NCBI RefSeq assembly: GCF_900142365.1
Contig: NZ_FRAP01000014.1
Coordinates: 62,001-126,000 of the forward strand
Source of the DNA: Pseudonocardia thermophila
GTDB taxonomy: Bacteria; Actinomycetota; Actinomycetes; Mycobacteriales; Pseudonocardiaceae
Length of the DNA stretch: 64,000 nt
Reading direction: 5' to 3'
Shown here piece after piece: positions 49,944-57,595 of this stretch (position 1 is its first letter; every line of letters starts with the position of its first letter). Under the pieces are notes generated by a model, which saw only the letters and a program-made list of their open reading frames with translations, did no database searches and was not told the origin of the DNA. The position numbers and the translations under genes were made by a program.

Positions 49944-51188
49944 TCAGATCGCGACGGCGCCCCGCCAGAGCTGCACGGCCTCGTCGACCTGATCGGCGGT
50001 CACGATCAGCGGGGGGATCATCCGCACGACGTTGCCGTGCGCGCCGCAGGTGAGCAGGAGCAGGCCCAGCTCGGCCGCGCGGGCGTGCGCAGCCTGGGCG
50101 GCGGCCGGGTCCGGGGCACCGTCAGGTGTGCAGAACTCGTTGCCGACCATGAGGCCGAGGCCGCGCACGTCCGCGATGCCGGGATGGTCGGCGGCGATCT
50201 TGCGCAGCCCCTCCAGCAGCCGTACGCCCTGCTCGGCGGCGTTGGCGACCAGCCCCTCCTCCTCGATGACGTCGAGGGTGGCCAGGGCCGCGGCGCAGGC
50301 CACGGCGTTGCCGCCGTACGTGCCGCCCTGCGAGCCGGGGCGGGCCTTCGCCATCAGCGCCGCGGGGGCAGCGATGCCGGAGAGCGGGAAGCCGCTGGCC
50401 AGCCCCTTCGCCGTGATCAGGACGTCCGGGGTGATCCCGGCGTGCTCGTGGCCCCAGAACCGGCCCGTGCGCCCGAACCCGGTCTGCACCTCGTCGGCGA
50501 CGAGCAGGATGCCGTGCGCGTCGGCGCGCTCGCGCAGGCCCTGCAGGAACGCGGGCGGAGTGGGCACGTACCCGCCCTCACCGAGCACCGGCTCGATCAC
50601 GAAGGCGGCGACGTCCGGCGCGGGCGCGGTCGTGATGAGCAGCCGGTCCAGCTCGCGCAGCGCGAACGCGACGGCCTCCTCCTCGCTCCAGCCGTAGCGG
50701 AACGCGTAGGGGAACGGCGCGAACGCGACCCCGCCCATCAGCGGTCCGATGCCCGAGCGGATCTTCGCCCCGGACGATGTGAGCGCAGCGGCCCCCATCG
50801 TGCGGCCGTGGAAGCCGCCGTCGAAGGCGATCACGAGCGGGCGCCCTGTGGCGTGCCGGGCCAGCCGGACCGCCGCCTCGACGGCCTCGCTGCCGGAGTT
50901 CAGGAAGAAGACGTTGTCCAGCTGGGGTGGCAGGACGTCGCCGAGGCGTTCGGCGAGCTGGAGCAGCGGCTGGTGCATGACGGTCGTGTACTGGCCGTGG
51001 ATGAGGGTGGCGACCTGTTCCTGCGCGGCCGCGACGACCCTCGGGTGGCAGTGCCCGGTGCTGGTGACGCCGATGCCGGCGGTGAAGTCGAGGTACCGCC
51101 GTCCCTCGGTGTCGTAGAGGTGAACGCCCTCGCCGTGGGCGACCTGGACGGGGGTCGCCTGCTGCAGGACCGGGGACAGCGAGGCCAT
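49944..51188 (-). CDS. Class III PLP-dependent aminotransferase
   Basis: A 414-aa fold-type I aminotransferase of the acetylornithine/4-aminobutyrate group. Key sequences are NSGSEAVEAAVRLARHATG, FDGGFHGRTMGAAALT, VADEVQTGFGRTGRFW and the PLP lysine in LITAKGLASGFPLSG. Its ATG is 22 bp downstream of the palindrome GGATTGTCGACAATCC, so the adjacent GntR regulator probably controls it. It likely transaminates an omega- or beta-amino acid produced by the linked amidase/racemase genes; the exact substrate is unknown. Confidence 0.9.
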   Translation of the reverse strand: MASLSPVLQQATPVQVAHGEGVHLYDTEGRRYLDFTAGIGVTSTGHCHPRVVAAAQEQVATLIHGQYTTVMHQPLLQLAERLGDVLPPQLDNVFFLNSGSEAVEAAVRLARHATGRPLVIAFDGGFHGRTMGAAALTSSGAKIRSGIGPLMGGVAFAPFPYAFRYGWSEEEAVAFALRELDRLLITTAPAPDVAAFVIEPVLGEGGYVPTPPAFLQGLRERADAHGILLVADEVQTGFGRTGRFWGHEHAGITPDVLITAKGLASGFPLSGIAAPAALMAKARPGSQGGTYGGNAVACAAALATLDVIEEEGLVANAAEQGVRLLEGLRKIAADHPGIADVRGLGLMVGNEFCTPDGAPDPAAAQAAHARAAELGLLLLTCGAHGNVVRMIPPLIVTADQVDEAVQLWRGAVAI

Positions 51189-51209
51189 GGCACAGCTCCT
51201 CAGTTTGTC

Positions 51210-51225
51210 GGATTGTCGACAATCC
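51210..51225. promoter_or_regulatory. GntR/FCD-type operator 1
   Basis: GGATTGTCGACAATCC is a perfect 16-bp palindrome. It matches the TTGT-n2-ACAA style of FadR-subfamily GntR operators. It lies 22 bp upstream of the aminotransferase ATG. A near-identical site (14 of 16 bases) occurs at 54058-54073 in the other control region of the same cluster. Confidence 0.8.
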
Positions 51226-51260
51226 TACTGAAGCATGTACCCCGTGTTCTGAGCAAGCCT

Positions 51261-51338
51261 GAACCCCGCGTCGAGAACGAGGTTGTGGTGATCAACAGGG
51301 CGATTCGATCACCACAGATTCGTTCTCGACGCGGGTTC
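51261..51338. repeat. Long imperfect hairpin downstream of the GntR gene
   Basis: Positions 51261-51293 pair with 51307-51338, about 29 of 33 positions, with one bulged C and a 13-nt loop. The arm contains GCGTCGAGAACGA and TGTGGTGATC. It begins 4 bp beyond the GntR stop codon on the minus strand, so it can act as that operon's terminator. The long, nearly perfect arms with AT-richer content than the surroundings suggest a palindromic repeat element rather than a plain terminator. Confidence 0.7.
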
Positions 51339-51341
51339 GCG

Positions 51342-52028
51342 TCAGGCGGACATGCTCGGCGGGGGCGGGGGCACGGCCGTGGGCGCGAGGATGCGCTCCA
51401 CCGCGTCGGCCATGTGTGCCTCGAGCAGGGTCGCGAACCGGTTCGGGTCCCCGGCGCGCAGCGCGTCGAGCAGTTCGCGGTGCTCGGCGATCAGCTCGGC
51501 CGCGGGCGGCGCGGTCTGCTGCAGCGCCGCCAGGCACATGCGGGTCTCCACGAGCAGCCCGTCGGCCATCCGCCGCAGCCGCGGGCTCCCGGACGCCGCG
51601 ACGAGCTCGGCGTGGAAGGCGTGATCGGCGTCGGCGAGCGCGACGGGATCGTCCGCGGCCGCCTCCATGCGCGCCAGCGCCCCGGCGAGCCGCATCGCGG
51701 CCGCGGCCCGGTCCCCGCCGATGATCAGCATCCCGGCCGCACCCTCGACGGCGGCCCGGGCGATGTACACGTCGCGGACGTCGGCGGCGTCGAGATCGCG
51801 GACGAAGATCCCCCGGTTCCGCTCACTGCGCAGCAGACCCTCGGCGACGAGCCGCTGCATCGCCTCGCGCAGCGGGCCCCGGCTCACCCCGAGCCGGCCG
51901 GCGAGCTCCACTTCGCCCAGCTGCGTGCCCGGCGGCAGGGATCCGCGCATGATCGCGGCGCGGATGCGCTCGGCCACGAGCTCCGCCGTGCTGCGCTGCG
52001 CAACGGGTTCGATGTCCGACAGATCCAC
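51342..52028 (-). CDS. GntR-family regulator (FCD/FadR subfamily)
   Basis: A 228-aa regulator. The N-terminal winged helix is residues about 10-72 (GTQLGEVELAGRLGVSRGPL and REAMQRLVAEGLL), and the FCD ligand domain has metal-type residues in DADHAFHAELVAASG, AEHRELLDALRAGD and EAHMADAVERI. GTG at 52028 is 1 bp after the stop of the upstream racemase-like gene. It is the last gene of that operon, and the two palindromes at 51210 and 54058 are its likely operators. An organic-acid effector is typical of the subfamily. Confidence 0.9.
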   Translation of the reverse strand: MDLSDIEPVAQRSTAELVAERIRAAIMRGSLPPGTQLGEVELAGRLGVSRGPLREAMQRLVAEGLLRSERNRGIFVRDLDAADVRDVYIARAAVEGAAGMLIIGGDRAAAAMRLAGALARMEAAADDPVALADADHAFHAELVAASGSPRLRRMADGLLVETRMCLAALQQTAPPAAELIAEHRELLDALRAGDPNRFATLLEAHMADAVERILAPTAVPPPPPSMSA

Positions 52029-52029
52029 G

Positions 52030-52743
52030 TCACACCGTCCTGAACAGAGCTCCGAATCCGTCCCGGCGCATGGTCCCACCGGCCAGCCGCAGCCCCTGCC
52101 ACACGCTCACCTGGTTCGCGGTGAGCACCGGCTTGCCGACGCGGTCCTCCAGCTCGTCGAGCAGGCCGATGGTGTGCAGCGCGGTGTCGGGCAGCAGCAC
52201 GGCCTGCGCGTGCGGGTGGTCGACGGCGGCGGCGAAGTCGAGCACCGCGTCCCGGCCGAGCGTGCCGACCTCGGCGGCCGTGACGATCCCCTTCGCCGAC
52301 AGGCTCAGCACCTCGATCCCGGCCTTCGCCAGGAACGCCACGAAGCGCTCCGCCACGTCGTCGGGATAGGTGGCGCCGACGGCGACCCGGCCGATCCCGA
52401 GGTGCGCGCACGCGTCGGTGAACGCGAACGACGTGCTCGACACCGGCACGCCCGCGACCGCGCCCAGCTCGGCAACCTGCTGCGCGGCGCCGTCCCAGCC
52501 GAGGACGAAGCTGCCGGACGTGCACGCCCACACGACCGCGTCGAGCGGGCGCGGCAGCGCGCGCACCCCCGCAGCCAGGACGTCGCCGTCGCCGATGTCG
52601 AGCAGCGCGTCGACGCGGTGGGCGTCGACCCGCATCTCGGTGTGCACCAGCGGCAGCCGCGGCCCGCCGAGGAGGCGCTCCGCGAGCGGGTAGTCGTCCT
52701 CCGCGGAGAAGCCGGGGTAGAGGATTCCGACGGTCGGGGTCAT
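52030..52743 (-). CDS. Asp/Glu racemase / maleate isomerase-like protein lacking the second Cys
   Basis: A 237-aa protein of the Asp/Glu racemase-maleate cis-trans isomerase-arylmalonate decarboxylase superfamily. The N-terminal catalytic Cys74 is present in WACTSGSFV. The C-terminal partner, expected at the end of the strand after DHPHAQAV, is Asp186 (LLPDTALH). In its paralogue the same place is Cys197. It retains TANQVSVWQGLRLAGG. The changed active site suggests a decarboxylase, lyase or regulatory role rather than two-base racemisation. Its ATG overlaps the paralogue's stop by 4 bp. Confidence 0.85.
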   Translation of the reverse strand: MTPTVGILYPGFSAEDDYPLAERLLGGPRLPLVHTEMRVDAHRVDALLDIGDGDVLAAGVRALPRPLDAVVWACTSGSFVLGWDGAAQQVAELGAVAGVPVSSTSFAFTDACAHLGIGRVAVGATYPDDVAERFVAFLAKAGIEVLSLSAKGIVTAAEVGTLGRDAVLDFAAAVDHPHAQAVLLPDTALHTIGLLDELEDRVGKPVLTANQVSVWQGLRLAGGTMRRDGFGALFRTV

Positions 52744-53513
52744 GCTGCTCCTGGGTTGGTGTCGGGGGTGGCGGGCACACGGCGCAGCAGCGTGCCGCCA
52801 CCGACGGCGGTGCGCCCGAGCGCGCGCAGCGCCGCCCACATCGTGACCTGGTTGGCGGTGAGCACCGGTTTGCCCAGCACCGCCTCCAGCCCTTCGATCA
52901 GGTCGTAGGTGGGCAGGTTCGTGCAGCTGATGAACAGCGCCTCGGCATCGGGATGGTCCACGGCGTTCACGATCCGGACGATCTCATCGTGCGGGACCCG
53001 CCAGATGTGCCCGAGCAGGCCCAGTCCCTCACAGGCGACGGTCCGCACGCCGTACTCGGCCAGGAACCCGACGAGCCGGTCGGTCACGGGCTGGATGTAC
53101 GGGGTGGCCACCGCGACCCGACGCACGCCGAGCAGGGCGAGCGCGTCGATGAGCGCCCCGGACGTCGTGCACGCGGCCGGCGCGCCCACGTCGACCATGG
53201 TCCGACGCAGCACGGCCTCCCCCGCCGCTCCGTCGACGAAGCTCCCGGAGGTGCACGCGTAGGCGACCACCCCGGGTTCCGGGGTGAGCACGTCGCGGGT
53301 CGCCCGGCGGACGGCCTTGCGGTCACCGCAGGCCACCGCCATCTCGACGGTCATGGGGGTGGTGAAGAACGGCAGCCGGGTGAGGTAGAGCGAGACGTCC
53401 TCCGGCACCCAGCGCCACAGCTCGCGGTCGAGCGCGAAGTCGAACGGTGCGACCACGCCGATGCCCTCGTGGACGGGCTCCTGCGCCTGGCCGACCGACA
53501 GCTCGGTGGGCAC
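52740..53513 (-). CDS. Asp/Glu racemase / maleate isomerase-like protein with both Cys
   Basis: A 257-aa superfamily member with both catalytic cysteines: Cys87 in YACTSGSFVDG and Cys197 in LFISCTNLPTYDLIEG. TANQVTMWAALRALG is the conserved C-terminal region. Maleate isomerases, Asp/Glu racemases and hydantoin racemases share this fold. GTG at 53513 lies 8 bp after the DUF3830 stop. It is about 35-40% similar by eye to the next gene, indicating a tandem duplication with divergence. The substrate is unknown. Confidence 0.85.
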   Translation of the reverse strand: MPTELSVGQAQEPVHEGIGVVAPFDFALDRELWRWVPEDVSLYLTRLPFFTTPMTVEMAVACGDRKAVRRATRDVLTPEPGVVAYACTSGSFVDGAAGEAVLRRTMVDVGAPAACTTSGALIDALALLGVRRVAVATPYIQPVTDRLVGFLAEYGVRTVACEGLGLLGHIWRVPHDEIVRIVNAVDHPDAEALFISCTNLPTYDLIEGLEAVLGKPVLTANQVTMWAALRALGRTAVGGGTLLRRVPATPDTNPGAA

Positions 53514-53521
53514 GGCGGCCC

Positions 53522-54013
53522 CTACTCGGCGTCGATGCGCGAGTACACGAGCCGCTCGCCGACGCTGCCCGAGCGCCACACGTCGTGGCAGGCCTCGGCC
53601 ATCGCGGGCAGGCCCTCGACGATCGTCGCGAAGACGTTGCCGGGCACCCAGCCCACGTCCCCGTTGATCAGCAGGTTGTTGCGCCCGTAGAAGATCGCCA
53701 GGTCGATGCCGCCCGCCTCCGGGTCGATCCCCTGGTCGGCCTTGAAGTCGGCGTCGAGCATCCCGCCGTGGAAGTCGAACGCGCACACGTCGCCCGGGAT
53801 CGGCGTGACGGTCGGGTTCTCCTGGCCGAGGGAGGCGAAGCGCGGGACGATCGTGTAGACCTCGTTGCGCGCGTACTTGGCGTGCTGGGCGTCCCCGCCG
53901 AGCGGCAGCGCGGCCCACACCGCAGCGCAGGTGCGCGGGGCCTGTTTCTCCAGCAGCTCGGCCACGCAGGAGACACCGCGGCGCTCGAGGGCGATGCGGA
54001 TGTGCTTCGACAT
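53522..54013 (-). CDS. DUF3830 family protein
   Basis: A 163-aa protein resembling DUF3830 (cyclophilin-like fold): VSCVAELLEKQAPRTCAAVW, then LGGDAQHAKYARNEVYTIVP and GGIDLAIFYGRNNLL. These proteins recur in proteobacterial and actinobacterial gene clusters with amidases and racemases, but no activity is established. ATG at 54013 has GGAGGTGA upstream and is preferred over an ATG at 54070 that would run through the operator. First gene of the minus-strand operon DUF3830-racemase-racemase-gntR. Confidence 0.82.
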   Translation of the reverse strand: MSKHIRIALERRGVSCVAELLEKQAPRTCAAVWAALPLGGDAQHAKYARNEVYTIVPRFASLGQENPTVTPIPGDVCAFDFHGGMLDADFKADQGIDPEAGGIDLAIFYGRNNLLINGDVGWVPGNVFATIVEGLPAMAEACHDVWRSGSVGERLVYSRIDAE

Positions 54014-54057
54014 GAGGGGGTCACCTCCGACGTCGATCGGGTACACCGCAGCGCCGC

Positions 54058-54073
54058 GGATTGTTGACAATCA
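54058..54073. promoter_or_regulatory. GntR/FCD-type operator 2 (divergent promoter)
   Basis: GGATTGTTGACAATCA matches operator 1 at 51210 in 14 of 16 positions. It sits midway between the divergent DUF3830 (start 54013) and hydroxyacid dehydrogenase (start 54132) genes. A single bound dimer here could control both transcripts. Confidence 0.78.
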
Positions 54074-54131
54074 TACGAGCGCTTCATAGCGTGTCAAACA
54101 CCGGCCCGCGCCGTTGGAGAGGATCGTCCGC

Positions 54132-55088
54132 TTGCCCGTTTCCGCAGTTCAGCGGCATGATCCGCAGATCACCGTCCTCTACCGCGACCACCGCCCTGAA
54201 GGCCTCGACCTGGGCGATGCGCGCTTCGTGGATTCCCCGCAGACCCTGGCCGCCGCTCTCCCCGGCACCGAGGTGCTGCTGGTGTGGGACTTCCTGTCCG
54301 ACGCCGTCCGCGACGCCTGGCCGCACGCGGACACGAGTGCGCTGCGCTGGGTGCACACGGCCAGCGCCGGCGTGGACCGGCTGATCTTCCCCGGGCTCGT
54401 CGAGTCGGCCGTGGTCGTCACGAACTCGCGCGGGGTGTTCGACGGGCCGATCGCCGAGTACGTCCTCGGGCTGGTGATCGCGCAGGCGAAGGACTTCGCC
54501 ACCACGCTCGCGCTGCAGGCCCGCCGGGAGTGGCGGCACCGCGAGACCGAGCGGCTCGCCGGCCGCCGCGCCGTGGTCGTGGGCGGCGGACCCATCGGTG
54601 CCGCGATCGCCGGGCACCTGCGCGCGATCGGCCTGCGGGTCGACGTCGTGGGCCGCCGCGAGTTCCCGGACCTGCCCGGACTCCTGCCGGACGCGGACTG
54701 GCTGATCCTCGCCGTCCCGCTCACCGACGCCACCCGCGGCATGCTCGACGCGCGCCTGCTCGCCCGGCTCCCCGCCCGCGCCCGGGTGATCAACGTCGGC
54801 CGCGGCGCGCTCGTCGTCGAGGAGGATCTGGTGGCGGCGCTGCGCGAGGGCCGGATCGCCGGTGCGGCGCTGGACGTGTTCACCACCGAGCCGCTGCCGC
54901 AGAGCTCCCCCTTCTGGGAGCTGCCGAACGTGATCGTCTCGCCGCACATGTCCGGCGACGTCGCGGGCTGGCGCGCCGAGCTGGCGCAGCTGTTCGCCGC
55001 CAACCTCGAGCGCTACCGGAGAGGCGAACCCCTCGTCAACATCGTCGACATGCACCTGGGCTACGTGCGGTCGGGAGGCAACCGATGA
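54132..55088 (+). CDS. D-isomer-specific 2-hydroxyacid dehydrogenase
   Basis: A 318-aa NAD(P)-dependent dehydrogenase. Its Rossmann motif is VVVGGGPIGAAIAGHL, with catalytic Arg/Glu/His in NVGRGALVVEEDL, VFTTEPLPQSSPFW and VIVSPHMSGD. TTG at 54132 is chosen: GGAGAGGA at 54116-54123 gives a correct ribosome binding site, and the conserved region starts a few residues later. It likely interconverts a 2-oxo acid and a D-2-hydroxy acid in this catabolic cluster. The amidase ATG overlaps its stop by 4 bp. Confidence 0.88.
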   Translation: MPVSAVQRHDPQITVLYRDHRPEGLDLGDARFVDSPQTLAAALPGTEVLLVWDFLSDAVRDAWPHADTSALRWVHTASAGVDRLIFPGLVESAVVVTNSRGVFDGPIAEYVLGLVIAQAKDFATTLALQARREWRHRETERLAGRRAVVVGGGPIGAAIAGHLRAIGLRVDVVGRREFPDLPGLLPDADWLILAVPLTDATRGMLDARLLARLPARARVINVGRGALVVEEDLVAALREGRIAGAALDVFTTEPLPQSSPFWELPNVIVSPHMSGDVAGWRAELAQLFAANLERYRRGEPLVNIVDMHLGYVRSGGNR

Positions 55089-56482
55089 ACCCTGCGGATC
55101 TGACCGCGGTCGAGCTGCTCACCGGCTACCGCTCGGGGGAGCTCTCCCCCGTCGAGGCCACTCGGGCCGCGCTCGGGCGCATCGACGCGCACGACGGCAC
55201 CGTCAACGCGTTCTGCCTGCGCGACGACGACGCGGCGCTGGCCGCGGCCGAGGAGTCGGCAGGGCGCTGGCGGGCCGGCACCCCTGCGGGCCCGCTCGAC
55301 GGGGTGCCGATCTCGATCAAGGACCTCCTGCTGACCGTCGACCGACCCACCCTGCGCGGCTCCCGCACGATCGATCCCGCGGGTCCGTGGCCGGACGACG
55401 CGCCGTCGGTCGCGCGCGTGCGGGAGGCCGGCGCGGTGATCATCGGCAAGACCACCACCCCGGAGTACGGGTGGAAGGGCGTCACCGACTCCCCGTTGAC
55501 CGGCGCGACCGGCAACCCGTGGGACCCGGCGCGCACCGCGGGCGGCTCGTCCGGGGGCAGCGCCGTCGCGGTCGGGCTCGGCATGGGACCGCTGTCGATC
55601 GGCACCGACGGCGGCGGCTCGGTGCGCATCCCCGCCGGGTTCACCGGCACCACCACGATCAAGCCCACCTACGGCCGGGTGCCGGCGTGGCCGGCGAGCC
55701 CCTACGGAACGCTCGCGCACATCGGCCCGATGGCCCGCACCGCCGCCGACGCCGCGCTGCTGCTGGACGTGATCAGCGGGTTCGACAGCCGCGATCCGTG
55801 GGCGCTCGCCCCCGTGCGCGACGCGGAGGCGGCCATCGGGCAGGCGATCACCGGGAAGCGGATCGCCGTCAGCCGCGACCTCGGCTACGTCGACGTCGAC
55901 CCGGAGGTCGCGGCGGCGGTCACCGCGGCCGCCGAGGTGTTCGCGGGGCTCGGGGCGCACGTCGAGGAGACCGATCCGGGGTTCACCGACCCGATCGAGG
56001 CGTTCGAGACGCTGTGGTTCTCCGGGGCGGCGAAGTCGCTGGAGCACCTCGGCCCCGAACAGCGCGCCCGCATGGACCCCGGGCTGGTGGAGATCGCCGA
56101 GCAGGGCGCCCGCTGCACGGCCGTCGAGTACCTGCGCGCGATGGCGGTGCGCAATGAAATGGGCATCCGCATGGGCGAGTTCCACGCGCGCCACGACCTA
56201 CTGCTCACCCCCACCCTGCCGATCACGGCGTTCGAGATCGGGGTCGAGGTGCCGTCCGGGTGGCCGCACCGGCGGTGGACGACCTGGACGCCGTTCACCT
56301 ACCCGTTCAACATGACCCAGCAGCCGGCCGCGAGCGTGCCGTGCGGGTTCTCCCGCGCGGGCCTGCCGATCGGGCTGCAGATCGTCGGGCCGCGGCACGC
56401 GGACGCGGCCGTGCTCGCCGCCGCCCACGCCTACCAGACCGTGACCGACTGGCACACGCGGCGGCCGCCGCTGCTCGGCTGA
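55085..56482 (+). CDS. Amidase (amidase signature family)
   Basis: A 465-aa amidase-signature hydrolase with an intact Ser-cisSer-Lys triad: Lys79 (VPISIKDLL), Ser155 (AGGSSGGSA) and Ser179 (GGGSVRIPAG); the 24-residue Ser-Ser spacing is canonical. C-terminal PFNMTQQPAASVPCGF is typical. It is not GatA, since no GatB/C are nearby. Coupled to the hydroxyacid dehydrogenase by a 4-bp overlap, it probably opens the pathway by hydrolysing an amide. Substrate unknown. It ends 12 bp from the convergent TMEM175 gene. Confidence 0.9.
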   Translation: MNPADLTAVELLTGYRSGELSPVEATRAALGRIDAHDGTVNAFCLRDDDAALAAAEESAGRWRAGTPAGPLDGVPISIKDLLLTVDRPTLRGSRTIDPAGPWPDDAPSVARVREAGAVIIGKTTTPEYGWKGVTDSPLTGATGNPWDPARTAGGSSGGSAVAVGLGMGPLSIGTDGGGSVRIPAGFTGTTTIKPTYGRVPAWPASPYGTLAHIGPMARTAADAALLLDVISGFDSRDPWALAPVRDAEAAIGQAITGKRIAVSRDLGYVDVDPEVAAAVTAAAEVFAGLGAHVEETDPGFTDPIEAFETLWFSGAAKSLEHLGPEQRARMDPGLVEIAEQGARCTAVEYLRAMAVRNEMGIRMGEFHARHDLLLTPTLPITAFEIGVEVPSGWPHRRWTTWTPFTYPFNMTQQPAASVPCGFSRAGLPIGLQIVGPRHADAAVLAAAHAYQTVTDWHTRRPPLLG

Positions 56483-56494
56483 ACCCGGCGCCGA

Positions 56495-57139
56495 TCAGGT
56501 CGCCGCGGCGCTCCTGCGCGGGCGGGTCAGCCAGTTGAGCAGGTTCGGCACCAGCCACCAGACCGCGAACGCCCACGAGCCCACCAGCAGGTAGACCGGC
56601 ACCGACACGAGGAACCCGATCGCGAACCAGATCGAGGTCCGGTGGCCGCGGGTCGGCAGCCACGGCGGAGCGTCGGCGGTGAACCAGCCCTTGCGGGCGA
56701 TCGTGCGGATCAGCCAGGCCATCAGCAGCGTCTGCACGGCCTGCGGCACCGCGTAGCAGGCGAAGCTGAGCACCCCCTCGCCCTCGGTGGCGACCTTGGT
56801 CAGGAACGGGGTCAGGATGATGACCAGCAGCCACGCCATGTTCTGCCCCACCACGGGGCCGTCGGCCCGGGCGACGTAGCGGAACACCCGGTGGTGGATC
56901 GTCCAGTGGTTGCCGATCACGTAGAAGCTGATCAGGAACGCCGCGTACTCGTAGGCGTTCTGCCTCAGCGACTCCATGAGGGCCTCGACCGACTCGAACT
57001 CCGGGACGGGGAGATCGATGGCGAGCAGCGTGATCGCGATGGCGATCACCGCGTCGGAGAAGAAGATCAGCCGCTCGGCGGCCTTTCCGGCCGTCGCCTG
57101 CTCGGCCGCCTCCCGGGCTGCGGCATCCGCGTCGTCCAC
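56495..57139 (-). CDS. TMEM175/DUF1211-family membrane channel
   Basis: A 214-aa protein with six predicted helices. The hallmark RxxxFSD motif is in AERLIFFSDAVIAIAITLLA (residues about 22-41). Prokaryotic TMEM175 proteins form tetrameric K+-permeable channels. The C-terminus is basic (LTRPRRSAAAT). It lies between the amidase and tatB, 39 bp from the latter, and is probably unrelated in function to either. Confidence 0.88.
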   Translation of the reverse strand: MDDADAAAREAAEQATAGKAAERLIFFSDAVIAIAITLLAIDLPVPEFESVEALMESLRQNAYEYAAFLISFYVIGNHWTIHHRVFRYVARADGPVVGQNMAWLLVIILTPFLTKVATEGEGVLSFACYAVPQAVQTLLMAWLIRTIARKGWFTADAPPWLPTRGHRTSIWFAIGFLVSVPVYLLVGSWAFAVWWLVPNLLNWLTRPRRSAAAT

Positions 57140-57178
57140 GGGCGGAGATTAGCGCCGACCCGGGCCGTCCGGACCGGC

Positions 57179-57580
57179 TCAGGTGGCGTCGGGATCGATC
57201 GGGGGACGCTCGTTCGGGGCCAGCCGCTCGGGCGGCGGTGGGGTGGGCGGGGTCGACTTCGACAGGTTCGGCCCGGACGAGTGGCCGTTCGACCGCAGCC
57301 CGAACGGGTCGGGATCGTCGTCGAACAGGGTGCGCTGCACCGCGCGCTTCGGGTTGAAGTCCCGCAGCCCGCGCAGCTCCTCCAACGGCTTGCGCAGCTC
57401 GTCGAACTCGGGGCCGAACTCGCGGCGCAGCTGCTCGCGCGCACCGGTGGCGTACTCGCGGACCTGGCGGATCGTCCGGCCCAGCCACGCCGCCGCGGAG
57501 GGCAGCCGCTCCGGGCCGAGGATGAACAGGCCGGCAACGATCAGGACGAGGATCTCGCCCCAACCGATGCTGTCGAACAT
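57179..57580 (-). CDS. tatB: Sec-independent translocase subunit TatB
   Basis: A 133-aa TatB: one N-terminal helix ([20 protein letters not shown], the hallmark Phe-Gly-x-x-Glu region) and [20 protein letters not shown], then an amphipathic helix and a Pro-rich tail. It works with TatA/TatC in folded-protein export. Its start is 15 bp from the stop of htrA on the same strand; the order sigE-rseA-htrA-tatB is the same as in mycobacteria. Confidence 0.93.
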   Translation of the reverse strand: MFDSIGWGEILVLIVAGLFILGPERLPSAAAWLGRTIRQVREYATGAREQLRREFGPEFDELRKPLEELRGLRDFNPKRAVQRTLFDDDPDPFGLRSNGHSSGPNLSKSTPPTPPPPERLAPNERPPIDPDAT

Positions 57581-57595
57581 GGTGTCAGCCTAGCT

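Noticed and set aside
51190-52079. Insertion sequence suspected from the long inverted repeat next to the GntR gene
   Set aside because: The two arms are only 13 nt apart and enclose no transposase; flanking genes are intact.
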